Of a stretch of 64,000 nt of DNA, positions 50,903-60,720 are shown in pieces. Positions within the stretch are counted from its first letter, which is position 1; the number at the start of each line of letters is the position of its first letter. Under the pieces are notes generated by a model. The model made no database searches. It was not told where the DNA came from and saw only the letters and a list, made by a program, of their open reading frames with translations. A program made the translations under genes and the position numbers. This DNA comes from Syntrophus sp034006265 (lineage in GTDB: Bacteria > Desulfobacterota > Syntrophia > Syntrophales > Syntrophaceae). The DNA is taken from assembly GCA_034006265.1 (NCBI GenBank), contig JAVETB010000003.1:15242-79241 (forward strand), written 5' to 3'.

Positions 50903-52261
50903 TCAGCGGGCATCAGGATCAAGATCAATCAAGCGGTAAATCCTCAGACGCCTGCCGCTCACCACCAGCATTGAATCATCCGGTGAAAATGCCAGATCAA
51001 CACCCCCAAAATAATCCTCTCTCCCAACCAGATCATCAATCGGTACAGCCACCAGCTCTTTCCCCTCGTCAACGCTCCACAAACGAAGATCGCTGCGACT
51101 TTTTCCGACAGGTATCAGAAAAACATTCGGCAACAGGGCTTCCATCTGTCCGAGCAGGGCTGCCGCCAGATATCTCCCGTTGCAGGACAAAGCGACTCCT
51201 CCGCTGCTTAGGGATGGAAGGCCACCCTGGATACCGAACTCGGCATCCTTCAAGGGGAGCTCCCTTCCTGAATCGAACTCCCAAACCCGGATCGCATAAC
51301 CCAACCCCTTGTTGCAGGGAATCACCACCCGATTGCCATCGCGAGAAAGGGCATGGGCAGGCAACAGCCTACCGTCGCATGCTCCCGGCAATTCCCGGAT
51401 CTCAGCAGTGTTTCGATCCCAGATATAGATTCTGGAAAACCCGAAATGCTTTTTTCGAACCCGAAATACAATAATCCGTCCGTTTTCTGAACTGCAAACG
51501 GGATTCTCCTGTGCAAGCCAGCTTGCCGTTGAAAGAGCCATTAATGCATCCCAGAACGGCGGAGGCGAAACATCCTCTAAACGCTTCCAGTTCATCAGGC
51601 CATTCCACCGCTGCCGTACTCCATTCCAGCAAAGGACCGAAAACTCCGTCTCGTCACCTGAAAAATGCGCATCGAGCAAGGCAGAGCTCCGGTAGCCGGG
51701 CGCAATGGCCCATTCCCGCGCCCACAGCCAACCACCTCGCGGTTCGACCGTTGCCACAGCGTCGCAGCTTAAATCACGTATCGTCATTCCGCTCCGCAGA
51801 TCCCACAGTTCAACCCTCTGAATATCGTCCCGTACGGCCTCCGGGGATGACATTTTCACCGGAGATGAAGGTCGCGGACTCTTACCGGACATACTGCCAA
51901 GATAATTTTCGATCCAGCCCTGATACGACTCAATGACGAGGAAACGTCCACGAGGAGAAAAGCTCAAACGTCTTGGTCTTCGAGTCGGTTTGAGGCTGTA
52001 GACCTGCGTCAGGTCAGAGCTGCGAAAAATACGGACCAGATTGTTGCCGGAATCATAGGCGGCGAGCAGAGCGCCGGTAGAGTCAAAAACCGGAGACGAA
52101 AAAGCGCCGGAGTGTTCCGCTTGCGCAGTCTCAAGGGCCACATGGCGCTCTTCACGGGGGTGCAGAGGGACAGTTGAGACCGGCACGGGCAGGCAGCCAT
52201 AGGTAACCGCCGTAAAGGAAAGAACGATCAGCCACTTATGGAAAGACTTTCGAGTAACCAT
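50903..52261 (-). CDS. WD40-like beta-propeller lipoprotein
   Basis: 452 residues. A lipoprotein signal ends at VTYGC (about residue 23). The rest has repeats like DSTGALLAAYDSGNNLVRIF, LSFSPRGRFLVIES and LAFSPDDSMLVVSG, as in WD40/PQQ-like propellers. It is probably exposed in the periplasm or outer surface. Its gene stands alone and no partner can be named. Low similarity to known families makes function a guess. Confidence 0.75.
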   Translation of the reverse strand: MVTRKSFHKWLIVLSFTAVTYGCLPVPVSTVPLHPREERHVALETAQAEHSGAFSSPVFDSTGALLAAYDSGNNLVRIFRSSDLTQVYSLKPTRRPRRLSFSPRGRFLVIESYQGWIENYLGSMSGKSPRPSSPVKMSSPEAVRDDIQRVELWDLRSGMTIRDLSCDAVATVEPRGGWLWAREWAIAPGYRSSALLDAHFSGDETEFSVLCWNGVRQRWNGLMNWKRLEDVSPPPFWDALMALSTASWLAQENPVCSSENGRIIVFRVRKKHFGFSRIYIWDRNTAEIRELPGACDGRLLPAHALSRDGNRVVIPCNKGLGYAIRVWEFDSGRELPLKDAEFGIQGGLPSLSSGGVALSCNGRYLAAALLGQMEALLPNVFLIPVGKSRSDLRLWSVDEGKELVAVPIDDLVGREDYFGGVDLAFSPDDSMLVVSGRRLRIYRLIDLDPDAR

Positions 52262-52699
52262 CTGTTTATCGAATTATGCTCAATGCCGATAATTTAAAAT
52301 CCTTCCGGCAAATTCCAGTTTCCGACTTTTGCATGAAATTCTTCGCTCCATCCGATTGCCGGGTCTCATCAGATGGCCTCAACGATAATCATTTATACTC
52401 TCAATATGTACTGGTAATCAATAGATTGATTGCTCATGACGGGTCACTGGTGCCAAGACGGATGGATTGAAAATCAGGCCGGAAAGTCACTGCGTTTCAG
52501 GGAAGGAGAGACCAATCGAAAAATCAGCGATCAGTCTCCACCCGTGGCCTGGGCGTTGCCGCCAACATGGCGATCTTCTTCCCATCTGAACAATCGGACC
52601 TTGACAACTGCGAATTGATGGCCATTTTATCGGCGCAAAACGTTTTATCCCCATGCCCGCATATTCGGGAATTATACATTACGACGTGACGGAGGATTT
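52262..52699. other. Intergenic region upstream of htpG, 438 bp
   Basis: No gene seen. It holds the divergent promoters of the lipoprotein gene and htpG. One candidate promoter is listed separately. Confidence 0.5.
52601..52629 (+). promoter_or_regulatory. Weak sigma70-like promoter candidate for htpG
   Basis: TTGACA (52601-52606), 17-bp spacer, ATTTTA. The -35 is perfect; the -10 is poor. A clear heat-shock sigma32 site was not found. Confidence 0.3.
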
Positions 52700-54613
52700 A
52701 TGGAAAGCCGCAAAGAAACGCACCCGTTTAAGACGGAAATCAATCAACTGATGAACATCATCATTCATTCTCTTTACTCCCACCCTGAAATTTTTCTCAG
52801 GGAACTGATTTCCAATGCATCCGACGCGATCGACAAACTCCGCTTCAAGGCACAGATGGAGCCCGATATTCTCGGGACGGACACGGAATTCAAAATCGTC
52901 GTCAAGCCCGACGCAGGCAGGAGAATCCTGGAAGTCGCCGACAACGGGATCGGCATGACCTACGATGAGGTTGCGGAAAACATCGGAACAATCGCCAAAA
53001 GCGGTACTGCGGTCTTTGCAGAGGCTATGAAAGCGGCGAAAAAAAACGACGCCCTTCTCCCTGAACTGATCGGTCAGTTCGGAGTGGGCTTCTACAGCTC
53101 ATTCATCGTTGCCGAAAAGGTCACCCTGATCACCAAAGCGGCCGGAAGCGACAGGGCCGTCCGATGGGAATCTTCCGGGGACGGCTCCTACACGATTGAA
53201 GAAACGGAAAAGGCCACCCGGGGCACGTCGGTGATCCTGAAGCTCAAAGAGACGGAGGAAGGCGGCCAGGACTTCACCTCGGAATGGACCATCCGGAATA
53301 TCGTAAAAAAGCATTCGGACTTTGTCGCCTACCCGATTGTCATGGATGTGAAAAGGACCAAGCCCGTTCTGGACGCGGAGGGCAAACCCGATTCCGGCAG
53401 GACGGAAACGGTCGTCGAGGAGGAGACCTTGAACTCGATGAAGGCCATCTGGGCCAGGGACAAGTCCGAGGTTTCAGAAGAAGAATACAACGAATTCTAC
53501 AGCCACATCAGCCATGACTGGAACCCTCCCCACTCCCGCCTCCATCTCAAGCTTGAAGGCACGACGGAATACAGCGCCCTGCTGTACATCCCCTCCAAGC
53601 TGCCTTTCGATTTCTTTCTCCACGAAGGGAAGCACGGCATCAATCTGTACAGCCGGCGCGTCTTCATCATGGAAAACTGCACCGACCTGATGCCGCCTTA
53701 TCTGGGCTTTATCAAGGGCGTCGTCGATGCGCCGGATCTCAACCTGAATGTGAGCCGCGAAATTCTGCAGCAGAATGCCCTGGTGCGGAACATCAGGACG
53801 AACCTCGTAAAGAAGCTGCTGGACATGCTTGCCGGCATGGAGAAGGAGAAATACGAATCCTTTTACGGAGAATTCGGCCATGTCCTAAAAAGCGGCATCT
53901 CCGCGGATTTCGAAAACCGGGAGAAGATCGCTTCTCTTCTGCGGTACAAGACGACAAAATCCGACGGGCAGTGGAGCTCCCTGCAGGAGTACGTCAGCCG
54001 GATGATGCCGGATCAGAAGGAGATTTACTACATGACCGGGGAGAATCTGACGATGCTCCTCAACAGCCCCCACCTTGAGCAGCTCAAGGAGAAGGGCTAC
54101 GAGGTCCTGCTGATGACCGACCCCGTCGATGAATGGGTCATCCGTGATCTGCATGAGTTCGAGAAGAAGGGCTTCCGGAGCGCCGAGAAGGGCGACCTGG
54201 ACATCAGCGAGATCGATGAAAAGAAGAAGGATGTCTATAGCGCCCTGTTTGGCTGTATTCAATCCGCCCTGGATGACATGGTAAAGGACGTGAAACCGTC
54301 CACACACCTGAAAGAATCGATCGCCTGCCTTTCGGGCGACCCACACGACATGAGCGCCTTCATGGAGAAAATCCTCCGTGCAAACGGCCAGGAGGTGCCA
54401 CGGACCAAGCGGGTGCTTGAATTGAACATGGACCATCCCCTGCTTTCACGGATGAGGGAAATCCATGAAAAGGACCATGAGGCCCCTGTGCTGAAAGACT
54501 ACAGCCAGTTCCTCTATGACATGGCCGTCATCTCCGAAGGCGGCAGGCTGGACAATCCCTCCCGCTTCAGCAAAATGATCGGGGATCTGGCGACAGGCTC
54601 CGTTGCCGATTGA
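52700..54613 (+). CDS. htpG: Hsp90 chaperone HtpG
   Basis: 637 residues, normal. The N-terminal ATPase domain (ELISNASDAIDKLRF, DNGIGMTYDEV, GQFGVGFYSSFIV) and the middle and C-terminal domains are complete. It binds ATP and client proteins. ACGGAGG precedes the ATG. The DnaJ-type gene follows 260 bp later and might be co-transcribed. Confidence 0.96.
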   Translation: MESRKETHPFKTEINQLMNIIIHSLYSHPEIFLRELISNASDAIDKLRFKAQMEPDILGTDTEFKIVVKPDAGRRILEVADNGIGMTYDEVAENIGTIAKSGTAVFAEAMKAAKKNDALLPELIGQFGVGFYSSFIVAEKVTLITKAAGSDRAVRWESSGDGSYTIEETEKATRGTSVILKLKETEEGGQDFTSEWTIRNIVKKHSDFVAYPIVMDVKRTKPVLDAEGKPDSGRTETVVEEETLNSMKAIWARDKSEVSEEEYNEFYSHISHDWNPPHSRLHLKLEGTTEYSALLYIPSKLPFDFFLHEGKHGINLYSRRVFIMENCTDLMPPYLGFIKGVVDAPDLNLNVSREILQQNALVRNIRTNLVKKLLDMLAGMEKEKYESFYGEFGHVLKSGISADFENREKIASLLRYKTTKSDGQWSSLQEYVSRMMPDQKEIYYMTGENLTMLLNSPHLEQLKEKGYEVLLMTDPVDEWVIRDLHEFEKKGFRSAEKGDLDISEIDEKKKDVYSALFGCIQSALDDMVKDVKPSTHLKESIACLSGDPHDMSAFMEKILRANGQEVPRTKRVLELNMDHPLLSRMREIHEKDHEAPVLKDYSQFLYDMAVISEGGRLDNPSRFSKMIGDLATGSVAD

Positions 54614-54872
54614 GAAACGCCCTGAGCAAGCTACGGACCCGGATGCCGCTTCAGTCCGCCAAAATCACCACGGCCACCGGATCCTTCCTTTCTCTTCCGG
54701 GACCCCAGGGATGAGAACGAAGCAGCCCGTGAACAGCAGAGGGCAGCACAGTTTTTCAGGGCGTATCCTCCATTGTCCCCGTATCATCTCCACCGCTTTT
54801 CGCCGGAGGAGCTGCCTCGATCCCGCGGGGACGGAAGGATTTCACGGGGCGCTTGCACAGAAACGGAGAGCT

Positions 54873-55685
54873 ATGGAACGGAAAGACTACTATGATGTAC
54901 TGGGATTGAAGCAGGATGCCACCCAGAAGGAGATCCGGGACGCCTACCGGAGGTTGGCCCTGCTGCACCATCCGGACAGGAACAGGGACAATCCGGAAGC
55001 GGCGGACCGGATGAAGGAGATCAACGAGTCCTACGCCGTGCTTTCCGATCCCCGCAAAAGAGGCGAATATGATGCGCTCCGGCAGGCCTACGGATCATCG
55101 GCCTACAGCCAGTTCCGGCAGACCCATTCCGATCAGGATATCTACAGGGGCTCCGACATTTCGCAGATCTTCGAGGAGCTCAGCCGTGCCTTCGGTTTCA
55201 GGGGATTCGACGACATCTTCCGGGAATCCTATGGCGCCGGATATCGGACCTTTGAATTCAGAAAGCCGGGGGTATTCGGCCGGGTCGTAGTGAGAGGCTT
55301 CGGGAACAGGCGCGGTACGGGAGGCATTGCCTCCCCCGGCGGCTACATGGAAAAGCTGATCCGATACGGCCTGAAAAAGAAGTGGGGCATTGAACTGCCT
55401 GAAAAGGGAGGGGACCTTCAGGATTCCATCGTTCTTTCCCCCGGCGAGGCCCGGTTAGGCGGAAAGGTGCGATATTTGTCCGCCAGGACGGGGAGGAAGC
55501 TGTTTGTAACCGTTCCCCCGCACACGCGGACGGGGCAGCAACTTCGCCTCAGGGGGATGGGGGGGGCCGGCCGTGCCGGCGGAGAGGACGGAGACCTGTA
55601 TCTGAACGTCCGCATTCGAAACCTCTTGATACAGAAGGTAAAAGATTTCATCACCACCCTCTGGTCTCTTGTAAAATTCCGATAA
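54873..55685 (+). CDS. DnaJ-domain protein with C-terminal DnaJ-like region, no zinc finger
   Basis: 270 residues from ATG 54873 (CGGAGAGCT before it). The J-domain has the HPD motif (HHPDRN) in residues 1-70. A Gly/Phe-type stretch is short. The C-terminal half resembles the DnaJ substrate-binding domain but lacks the CxxCxGxG zinc repeats, so it is of the CbpA/DjlA-type or a variant. It would work with DnaK. The longer frame from 54603 is not supported. Confidence 0.85.
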   Translation: MERKDYYDVLGLKQDATQKEIRDAYRRLALLHHPDRNRDNPEAADRMKEINESYAVLSDPRKRGEYDALRQAYGSSAYSQFRQTHSDQDIYRGSDISQIFEELSRAFGFRGFDDIFRESYGAGYRTFEFRKPGVFGRVVVRGFGNRRGTGGIASPGGYMEKLIRYGLKKKWGIELPEKGGDLQDSIVLSPGEARLGGKVRYLSARTGRKLFVTVPPHTRTGQQLRLRGMGGAGRAGGEDGDLYLNVRIRNLLIQKVKDFITTLWSLVKFR

Positions 55686-55834
55686 GGAGTTTACAGAAAG
55701 AGCCTGGACGCGGACAGCGCGACCCCGGAATGCCCGTCTTTCCGGGCTGGACACAAAAACCGGCATATCTTTCAACGAACTTTTGTGATACAAAAGGCGA
55801 AAAAGCCCTATGGATTCCCGAAACGGAGGACCCA

Positions 55835-56314
55835 ATGGAAAAGGCATGGCAGGATGTGCTCGACAGGTTTTCTTACGGAATCTATCTCGTCACCGTTTCA
55901 TCCCCCGAGGGCGTTAACGGCATGATCACCTCCTGGGTGACCCAGTGCTCCCATGAGCCGCCGCGGGTTGCCCTGGCCATCCGGAAGAACAGACTCTGTC
56001 ACGAACAGATCCGGGAATCGGGAACCTTCTGCATCAATGTCCTCCCCCGCGAATCCGCTGAAAGAATCCGCCAGTTCAAGATAGCGGACTGGCGCAAGAA
56101 ATTCGATGCGTGCAGCTACAGTCCCTCGCCGTCCGGGCTTCCCGTCCTGGACGGCTGCATTGGTTATCTGGACTGCACGGTGGATCATACGATCGGCACC
56201 GGCGACCATACCCTCTTTATCGGGACGATTCAGGCGGGAGGCATGATCTTGAGCGGCAGAACCGCCCCCCTGACAACGGCCGACTACGGCGGCGTGTACC
56301 GGGGCGAGAAGTAA
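55835..56314 (+). CDS. Flavin reductase-like protein
   Basis: 159 residues from ATG 55835 with GGAGG upstream. FSYGIYLVTV, MITSWVTQCSHEPPRVALAI and FCINVLP are characteristic of the FMN-binding flavin reductase-like fold. It may reduce FMN or be part of a hydroxylase or rubredoxin-type pair. No partner is adjacent. A longer start at 55730 is not needed. Confidence 0.87.
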   Translation: MEKAWQDVLDRFSYGIYLVTVSSPEGVNGMITSWVTQCSHEPPRVALAIRKNRLCHEQIRESGTFCINVLPRESAERIRQFKIADWRKKFDACSYSPSPSGLPVLDGCIGYLDCTVDHTIGTGDHTLFIGTIQAGGMILSGRTAPLTTADYGGVYRGEK

Positions 56315-56407
56315 CCGGATTCGCTTTTTTACAGCGTTCCTCCATAACGCGTCCCTGAACACCGGGGAGGTTTTCTTCGGTAGCCGGAACTCCATGAAAG
56401 CTGGACC

Positions 56408-57037
56408 ATGAATCGGATTCTGATCCTCTTTACCCACCCCCGCTTTGAAAAATCGCGCGTCAACCGGGCGCTGCTGAAAGATATCGGCCAACATCCGGCG
56501 GTAACACTTCATGACCTGTATGAACGCTACCCGGACTTCAACATCAGCGTGGAACGGGAAAAGGAGTTGCTGCTGGAGCACCAGGTCATTGTCTGGCAGC
56601 ATCCCATCTACATGTACAGCGCCCCGGCGATGCTCAAGCAGTGGATCGATCTGGTCCTCGAACACGGATGGGCTCACGGCGAAGGGGGAGACGCCCTGAA
56701 GGGAAAATGGATTTTCAACGCCGTCTCGTCGGGCGGAGCGAGAAGCGAGTATGCTGCAAACGGCTTCAACCGTTTTTCCATGGGCGAGATCCTCATTCCC
56801 TTTCAGCAGACGGCCACCCTCTGCAGGATGATCTACCTGCCGCCTTTTGCCGTTCAGGGAACTTACCGGCTGACGGATGCGGACCTGGAGCATTATGCCG
56901 CACGGTATCTCGGCCTTCTGAACCGGCTGTCGCAGTCGGATCCGGACGCCGAATTCATCCGAACCTTTCCTTTTCTCAACGATTGGCTTCTTTTCGAAGC
57001 CGGGGAAACAAACCATGACCAGCACCCTTCTCCATGA
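56408..57037 (+). CDS. kefF: KefF-like NAD(P)H:quinone oxidoreductase
   Basis: 209 residues, flavodoxin-2 fold. LILFTHPRFEKSRVNRAL, VWQHPIYMYSAPAMLKQWID and EHGWAHG match KefF/YheR, the ancillary protein of Kef antiporters. Its end overlaps the antiporter start by 23 bp. It likely binds KefC and controls it. Confidence 0.9.
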   Translation: MNRILILFTHPRFEKSRVNRALLKDIGQHPAVTLHDLYERYPDFNISVEREKELLLEHQVIVWQHPIYMYSAPAMLKQWIDLVLEHGWAHGEGGDALKGKWIFNAVSSGGARSEYAANGFNRFSMGEILIPFQQTATLCRMIYLPPFAVQGTYRLTDADLEHYAARYLGLLNRLSQSDPDAEFIRTFPFLNDWLLFEAGETNHDQHPSP

Positions 57038-58958
57038 CGCCCTCCTCTATCTGGCGGCGGCGATCGTTTTCGTCCCGATTGCCAAACGAATCGGAATGGG
57101 ATCGGTCCTCGGCTATCTGATTGCAGGCATCATCATCGGCCCCTTCTGCCTGTGCCTTGTCGGCGGCGAGGGGAAGGATGTCATGCATTTTGCCGAATTC
57201 GGCGTGGTGATGATGCTCTTTCTCATCGGCCTTGAACTGGAGCCCTCCCATTTCTGGAGAATGCGCCAGCTTATCCTGGGGACGGGAATCCTGCAGGTCG
57301 GTCTGACCACCCTGCTCTTTGTGGCCCTGTTCCTTCTGCTCGGATTCTCCTGGACGGCGGCCCTGGCCATTGGTCTGGCCTTATCCATGTCGTCCACGGC
57401 GATCGTCCTCCAGACCCTGAGGGAAAAGGGGCTGGCGGCGACGCAATCGGGAAGGTGCTCCTTTGCCGTGCTCCTGTTCCAGGACATTTCCGTCATCCCC
57501 ATCCTGGCGCTCCTTCCCCTTCTGGCCGTTTCCGGCGTTCCGTCCCATGGGGAAGATTCCGCCTCCTTTTTCCAGGGTCTGCCCGGATGGGCCCAGACCA
57601 TCGCCCTGCTTCTGGCCATCAACCTCGTGGTCGTCAGCGGACGGTTCCTGATCGTCCCCTTCCTGAGGTTTATCGCCCGTCTTCACCTTCAGGAATTATT
57701 CACCGCCTCGGCACTGTTCATCGTGATCGCCACCGCTACCCTCATGAGCCTGGTCGGGCTCAGCCCCGCCCTGGGAACCTTTCTGGCGGGGGTCGTTCTG
57801 GCCAACAGCGAATACCGGCATGAGCTGGAAAGCGATATCGCCCCCTTCAAGGGGATTCTGCTCGGCCTGTTCTTCATCTCTGTGGGGACCTCCATCAACT
57901 TCAGCCTGATCCTCAACGAACCCCTGAAGATCCTCGCCCTCGTATTCACAGTGATTGTCGGAAAGGCCGTCGTTCTCGCCCTCACGGGGAAGCTGGCGCG
58001 GCTGAGCTTTGATCAGAATCTGCTCTTCAGTATCGGCCTCGCCCAGGTCGGAGAATTTGCCTTTGTCCTCTTTTCCTTCATCAGCCAGCTTTCCATCCTG
58101 TCGCTGGAATGGACGGACACGATGATGGCCGTCACCGCGCTGAGCATGACGGCCACCCCTGTCCTGCTGCTGCTCAATGAGCGCCTGATTCAACCCCGTT
58201 TCGGTACTCAAGAGAAAGTCGAGACGGAACCCGAAGGCATCGACCTCCACGCCCCGGTCATCATCGCAGGTTTCGGCCATTTCGGCAGCACGGTGGGAAG
58301 GTTTCTTAGGGCAAACGGGATCCACGCCACCATTCTCGACAACGATTCCGACCGCGTGGACCTGCTGAGGAGAATGGGGTGCAGGGTTTTCTACGGGGAT
58401 GCCACGCGCGTGGACATCCTCAAATCCGCCGGAGCCGATGAGGCCAGGATTCTCGTTGCCGCCATCGGTTCTCCGGAAATCAATGCAGATCTCATCGAAA
58501 AGACCGGGAAGCTTTTCCCCCATCTCACGATCATGGCCCGCACCGAAAACAATCAGGACGCCTATCATCTGATGGACATGGGGGTATCCCATATTTACCG
58601 GGAAACCCTTGACACCGCCGTGCGCCTGGGGGTCGATGCCCTGGTTAAACTGGGCTTCCGAAGGTACAGCGCCACGCGTTCAGGGCAGAATTTTATCCGC
58701 TACGACGAAGCAACCTTACTCAGGCTGGCGCCACACTCCCATGACAAGGACACCTATATAGACCATTTCCGGGAGGAGATTCGCAACCAGGAGGAAATGC
58801 TGTCCAGCGACCTGGATTTCGATCACAAGCATTACGACCACGCCTGGGACAGCGAGTCCCTCCGGGAAGAATTCGACCACCCTACAGAATCCAGGCCTGC
58901 GGCCAAGGAAAGCAGGAGGAAGGACTCTGTTTCTTCCGACTCTTCTGAAGAGCGTTAA
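57015..58958 (+). CDS. kefC: KefC-type K+/H+ antiporter with RCK domain
   Basis: 647 residues. A CPA2 antiporter domain (about 1-395) with roughly 12 spans is followed by an RCK/TrkA_N NAD-binding domain (VIIAGFGHFGSTVGRFL at about 415-430). A charged tail ends the protein. It exports K+ in response to electrophiles, gated by glutathione adducts in E. coli. Overlap with kefF supports a complex. Whether glutathione is used in this anaerobe is not known. Confidence 0.93.
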   Translation: MTSTLLHDALLYLAAAIVFVPIAKRIGMGSVLGYLIAGIIIGPFCLCLVGGEGKDVMHFAEFGVVMMLFLIGLELEPSHFWRMRQLILGTGILQVGLTTLLFVALFLLLGFSWTAALAIGLALSMSSTAIVLQTLREKGLAATQSGRCSFAVLLFQDISVIPILALLPLLAVSGVPSHGEDSASFFQGLPGWAQTIALLLAINLVVVSGRFLIVPFLRFIARLHLQELFTASALFIVIATATLMSLVGLSPALGTFLAGVVLANSEYRHELESDIAPFKGILLGLFFISVGTSINFSLILNEPLKILALVFTVIVGKAVVLALTGKLARLSFDQNLLFSIGLAQVGEFAFVLFSFISQLSILSLEWTDTMMAVTALSMTATPVLLLLNERLIQPRFGTQEKVETEPEGIDLHAPVIIAGFGHFGSTVGRFLRANGIHATILDNDSDRVDLLRRMGCRVFYGDATRVDILKSAGADEARILVAAIGSPEINADLIEKTGKLFPHLTIMARTENNQDAYHLMDMGVSHIYRETLDTAVRLGVDALVKLGFRRYSATRSGQNFIRYDEATLLRLAPHSHDKDTYIDHFREEIRNQEEMLSSDLDFDHKHYDHAWDSESLREEFDHPTESRPAAKESRRKDSVSSDSSEER

Positions 58959-58997
58959 GGAAAATGCCGGGGAGGAAAAGCCCTGGCTGAGGGTTGA

Positions 58998-59023
58998 GCC
59001 TGTAAAGGAAACAGGCCGTTTTT
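58998..59023 (+). terminator. Rho-independent terminator after kefC
   Basis: GCCTGT (58998-59003), loop AAAGGAA, ACAGGC (59011-59016), then CGTTTTT. It lies about 40 nt past the kefC stop. Confidence 0.75.
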
Positions 59024-59048
59024 CGATGCAGGGTGACCGGAACGCCTG

Positions 59049-60707
59049 TTATGGTCCGCAGCTTATGGCTGAGAGGAACATATCCCGCAATTCTTCCATG
59101 AACGTTATGTCAGACTGGGTGATGACCGGCTCAGGGGTTTTTCTGTCCCCATAGAACAAACCGATACAACCCTTTGGAGAAATCAGGGGGTAGATGAAAA
59201 ATGATGGTGCAAGAAAAAAACACCTGTACCAGTCGGGAAGAATTTTCAAGATGTTGGGGTTGGCGGAATTGTCGATAATGACGCCCTTGCCCTGGGCGAT
59301 CACAATGTTGAAGAGATCCGAAGACCGGCTGACCCGGAAGTGAAAACGCTGAACAATCTCCTCGACACTTTCCCCCAGCCCGAAACGAGCCGCCATCGTT
59401 CCCTGTTTCGTGTCCCGCAAGCAAAAGATGACGCGGTTCAATTCGAATCCTCGGTACATGGTTTCGAGGATCATGCAGAGAACATCGTTGAGACGGTAAG
59501 AGCCCTTCATGACCTCTTTGATCTCCTGCAGGCCATTGGCCAGAACGCCGCCCCTTGCCTCCAGACCGGACGGGCCGGAAGTGGAAGCGCACGGATCGCG
59601 TCCGCTCGGAAGGGATGGATGTTCCGATTTCCCCAAGTTTTTGGCCTTCCGGGTTTCAGAGGGATGGCCTGGTTGGGATTTGAATAACTGTTTGAACCGA
59701 TCGGCGGACTGCCTGTTGATCTTGCCAACATCCGCACAGGGGTTTCCATTCGTTGCGGTTGACTCGAGAAGCGATTTCATTTCAGCCGGCTGGATCGGGA
59801 TTCTCTTCCCATAGCGCTTCAATACAGATGAAAGGACCTCGGCCCGTTCGGAGGATGGAGCGTTGATCAAGCTGGAAAGCAATTCATTGGAATAGCTGGA
59901 CAGTAGCCGCAGGTTCCCCAATTCCGTTTTCGGCTGATCCAGGATCTGATCGGACAGGGGCTCCATACTTCGGACAATTTTATCCGGAAAATTCCAGGAC
60001 CGCGAGACCGCCATTCCCAGATCATTATAGGAAACGCCCAGGACGGATGTGGAGGCCTTGACTTCATCGAGCTCCAGATCAACCATCCGCCTCTTGATCT
60101 CTTCATACTTGTCCGGGAAATAGCAGATGACCAGCATCTTGCCCAGATTGAAGAGCATGGAGCAGATAAAAACCTCTTCCTTGTCCGCCATTTTCATCTT
60201 CTCTGCGACACTTGCAGCCACAAGACCGCTCATCAGGGACGTCGAGGCAATCTCCTGCAGCTCTTTGACCTGAGAGTTGTTCTCCAGGTGATCAAAAATC
60301 ATGAGGGTGGCCGCCATGATCCGGATCTTTTCAATGCCGAGGAGAAACATGGCCTTGGAGATGGTGGTAACCTTTCCGGATTGTCCGGCATAAAGGGCTG
60401 AGTTCACAATTTTGAGAAGTCTGTTTGTAAGAGAGAAGTCTTTCAGGATGATCTTGGCCAGGTCCCCGGCTGAAGAGAAATTGACCGATGTCAGGGACGA
60501 AAGTTTGGTGTTGATTTCGACGATGTGGCTGGAAAAGGCGGGGAGTTCACCCTTGCCGTGTATGATTCTCATCAGAAAATCGGCGGTCCCGCAGGCAGCC
60601 TGGTCGCTGTCCCCATGCCCTGGGGAATCAGGGCATTCCCCGGAAATCGGTTCGTTCGTCATGCCCCCGGTAAACCGGCCTTCCAAATGAGTGTCCAAGG
60701 TTTTCAC
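59049..60707 (-). CDS. HDOD-domain protein with C-terminal GAF-like region
   Basis: 552 residues from a GTG at 60707 (AGAGG just before); TTG 60698 and ATG 60662 are alternatives. The HDOD domain lies at about 40-270 (SLTSVNFSSAGDLAKIILKD, AMFLLGIEKIRIMAATLM). A spacer follows, then a GAF-like region at about 385-545. HDOD proteins bind partners in c-di-GMP and stress control. It is 14 bp from the PAS-GGDEF gene, both on the minus strand, so the pair is likely a signalling unit. Confidence 0.85.
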   Translation of the reverse strand: MKTLDTHLEGRFTGGMTNEPISGECPDSPGHGDSDQAACGTADFLMRIIHGKGELPAFSSHIVEINTKLSSLTSVNFSSAGDLAKIILKDFSLTNRLLKIVNSALYAGQSGKVTTISKAMFLLGIEKIRIMAATLMIFDHLENNSQVKELQEIASTSLMSGLVAASVAEKMKMADKEEVFICSMLFNLGKMLVICYFPDKYEEIKRRMVDLELDEVKASTSVLGVSYNDLGMAVSRSWNFPDKIVRSMEPLSDQILDQPKTELGNLRLLSSYSNELLSSLINAPSSERAEVLSSVLKRYGKRIPIQPAEMKSLLESTATNGNPCADVGKINRQSADRFKQLFKSQPGHPSETRKAKNLGKSEHPSLPSGRDPCASTSGPSGLEARGGVLANGLQEIKEVMKGSYRLNDVLCMILETMYRGFELNRVIFCLRDTKQGTMAARFGLGESVEEIVQRFHFRVSRSSDLFNIVIAQGKGVIIDNSANPNILKILPDWYRCFFLAPSFFIYPLISPKGCIGLFYGDRKTPEPVITQSDITFMEELRDMFLSAISCGP

Positions 60708-60720
60708 CCTCTATAAAACG

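Noticed and set aside
52640..52660. A CCCCAT heat-shock -10 before htpG
   Set aside because: No CTTGAA-type -35 at the required distance, and no CIRCE element.
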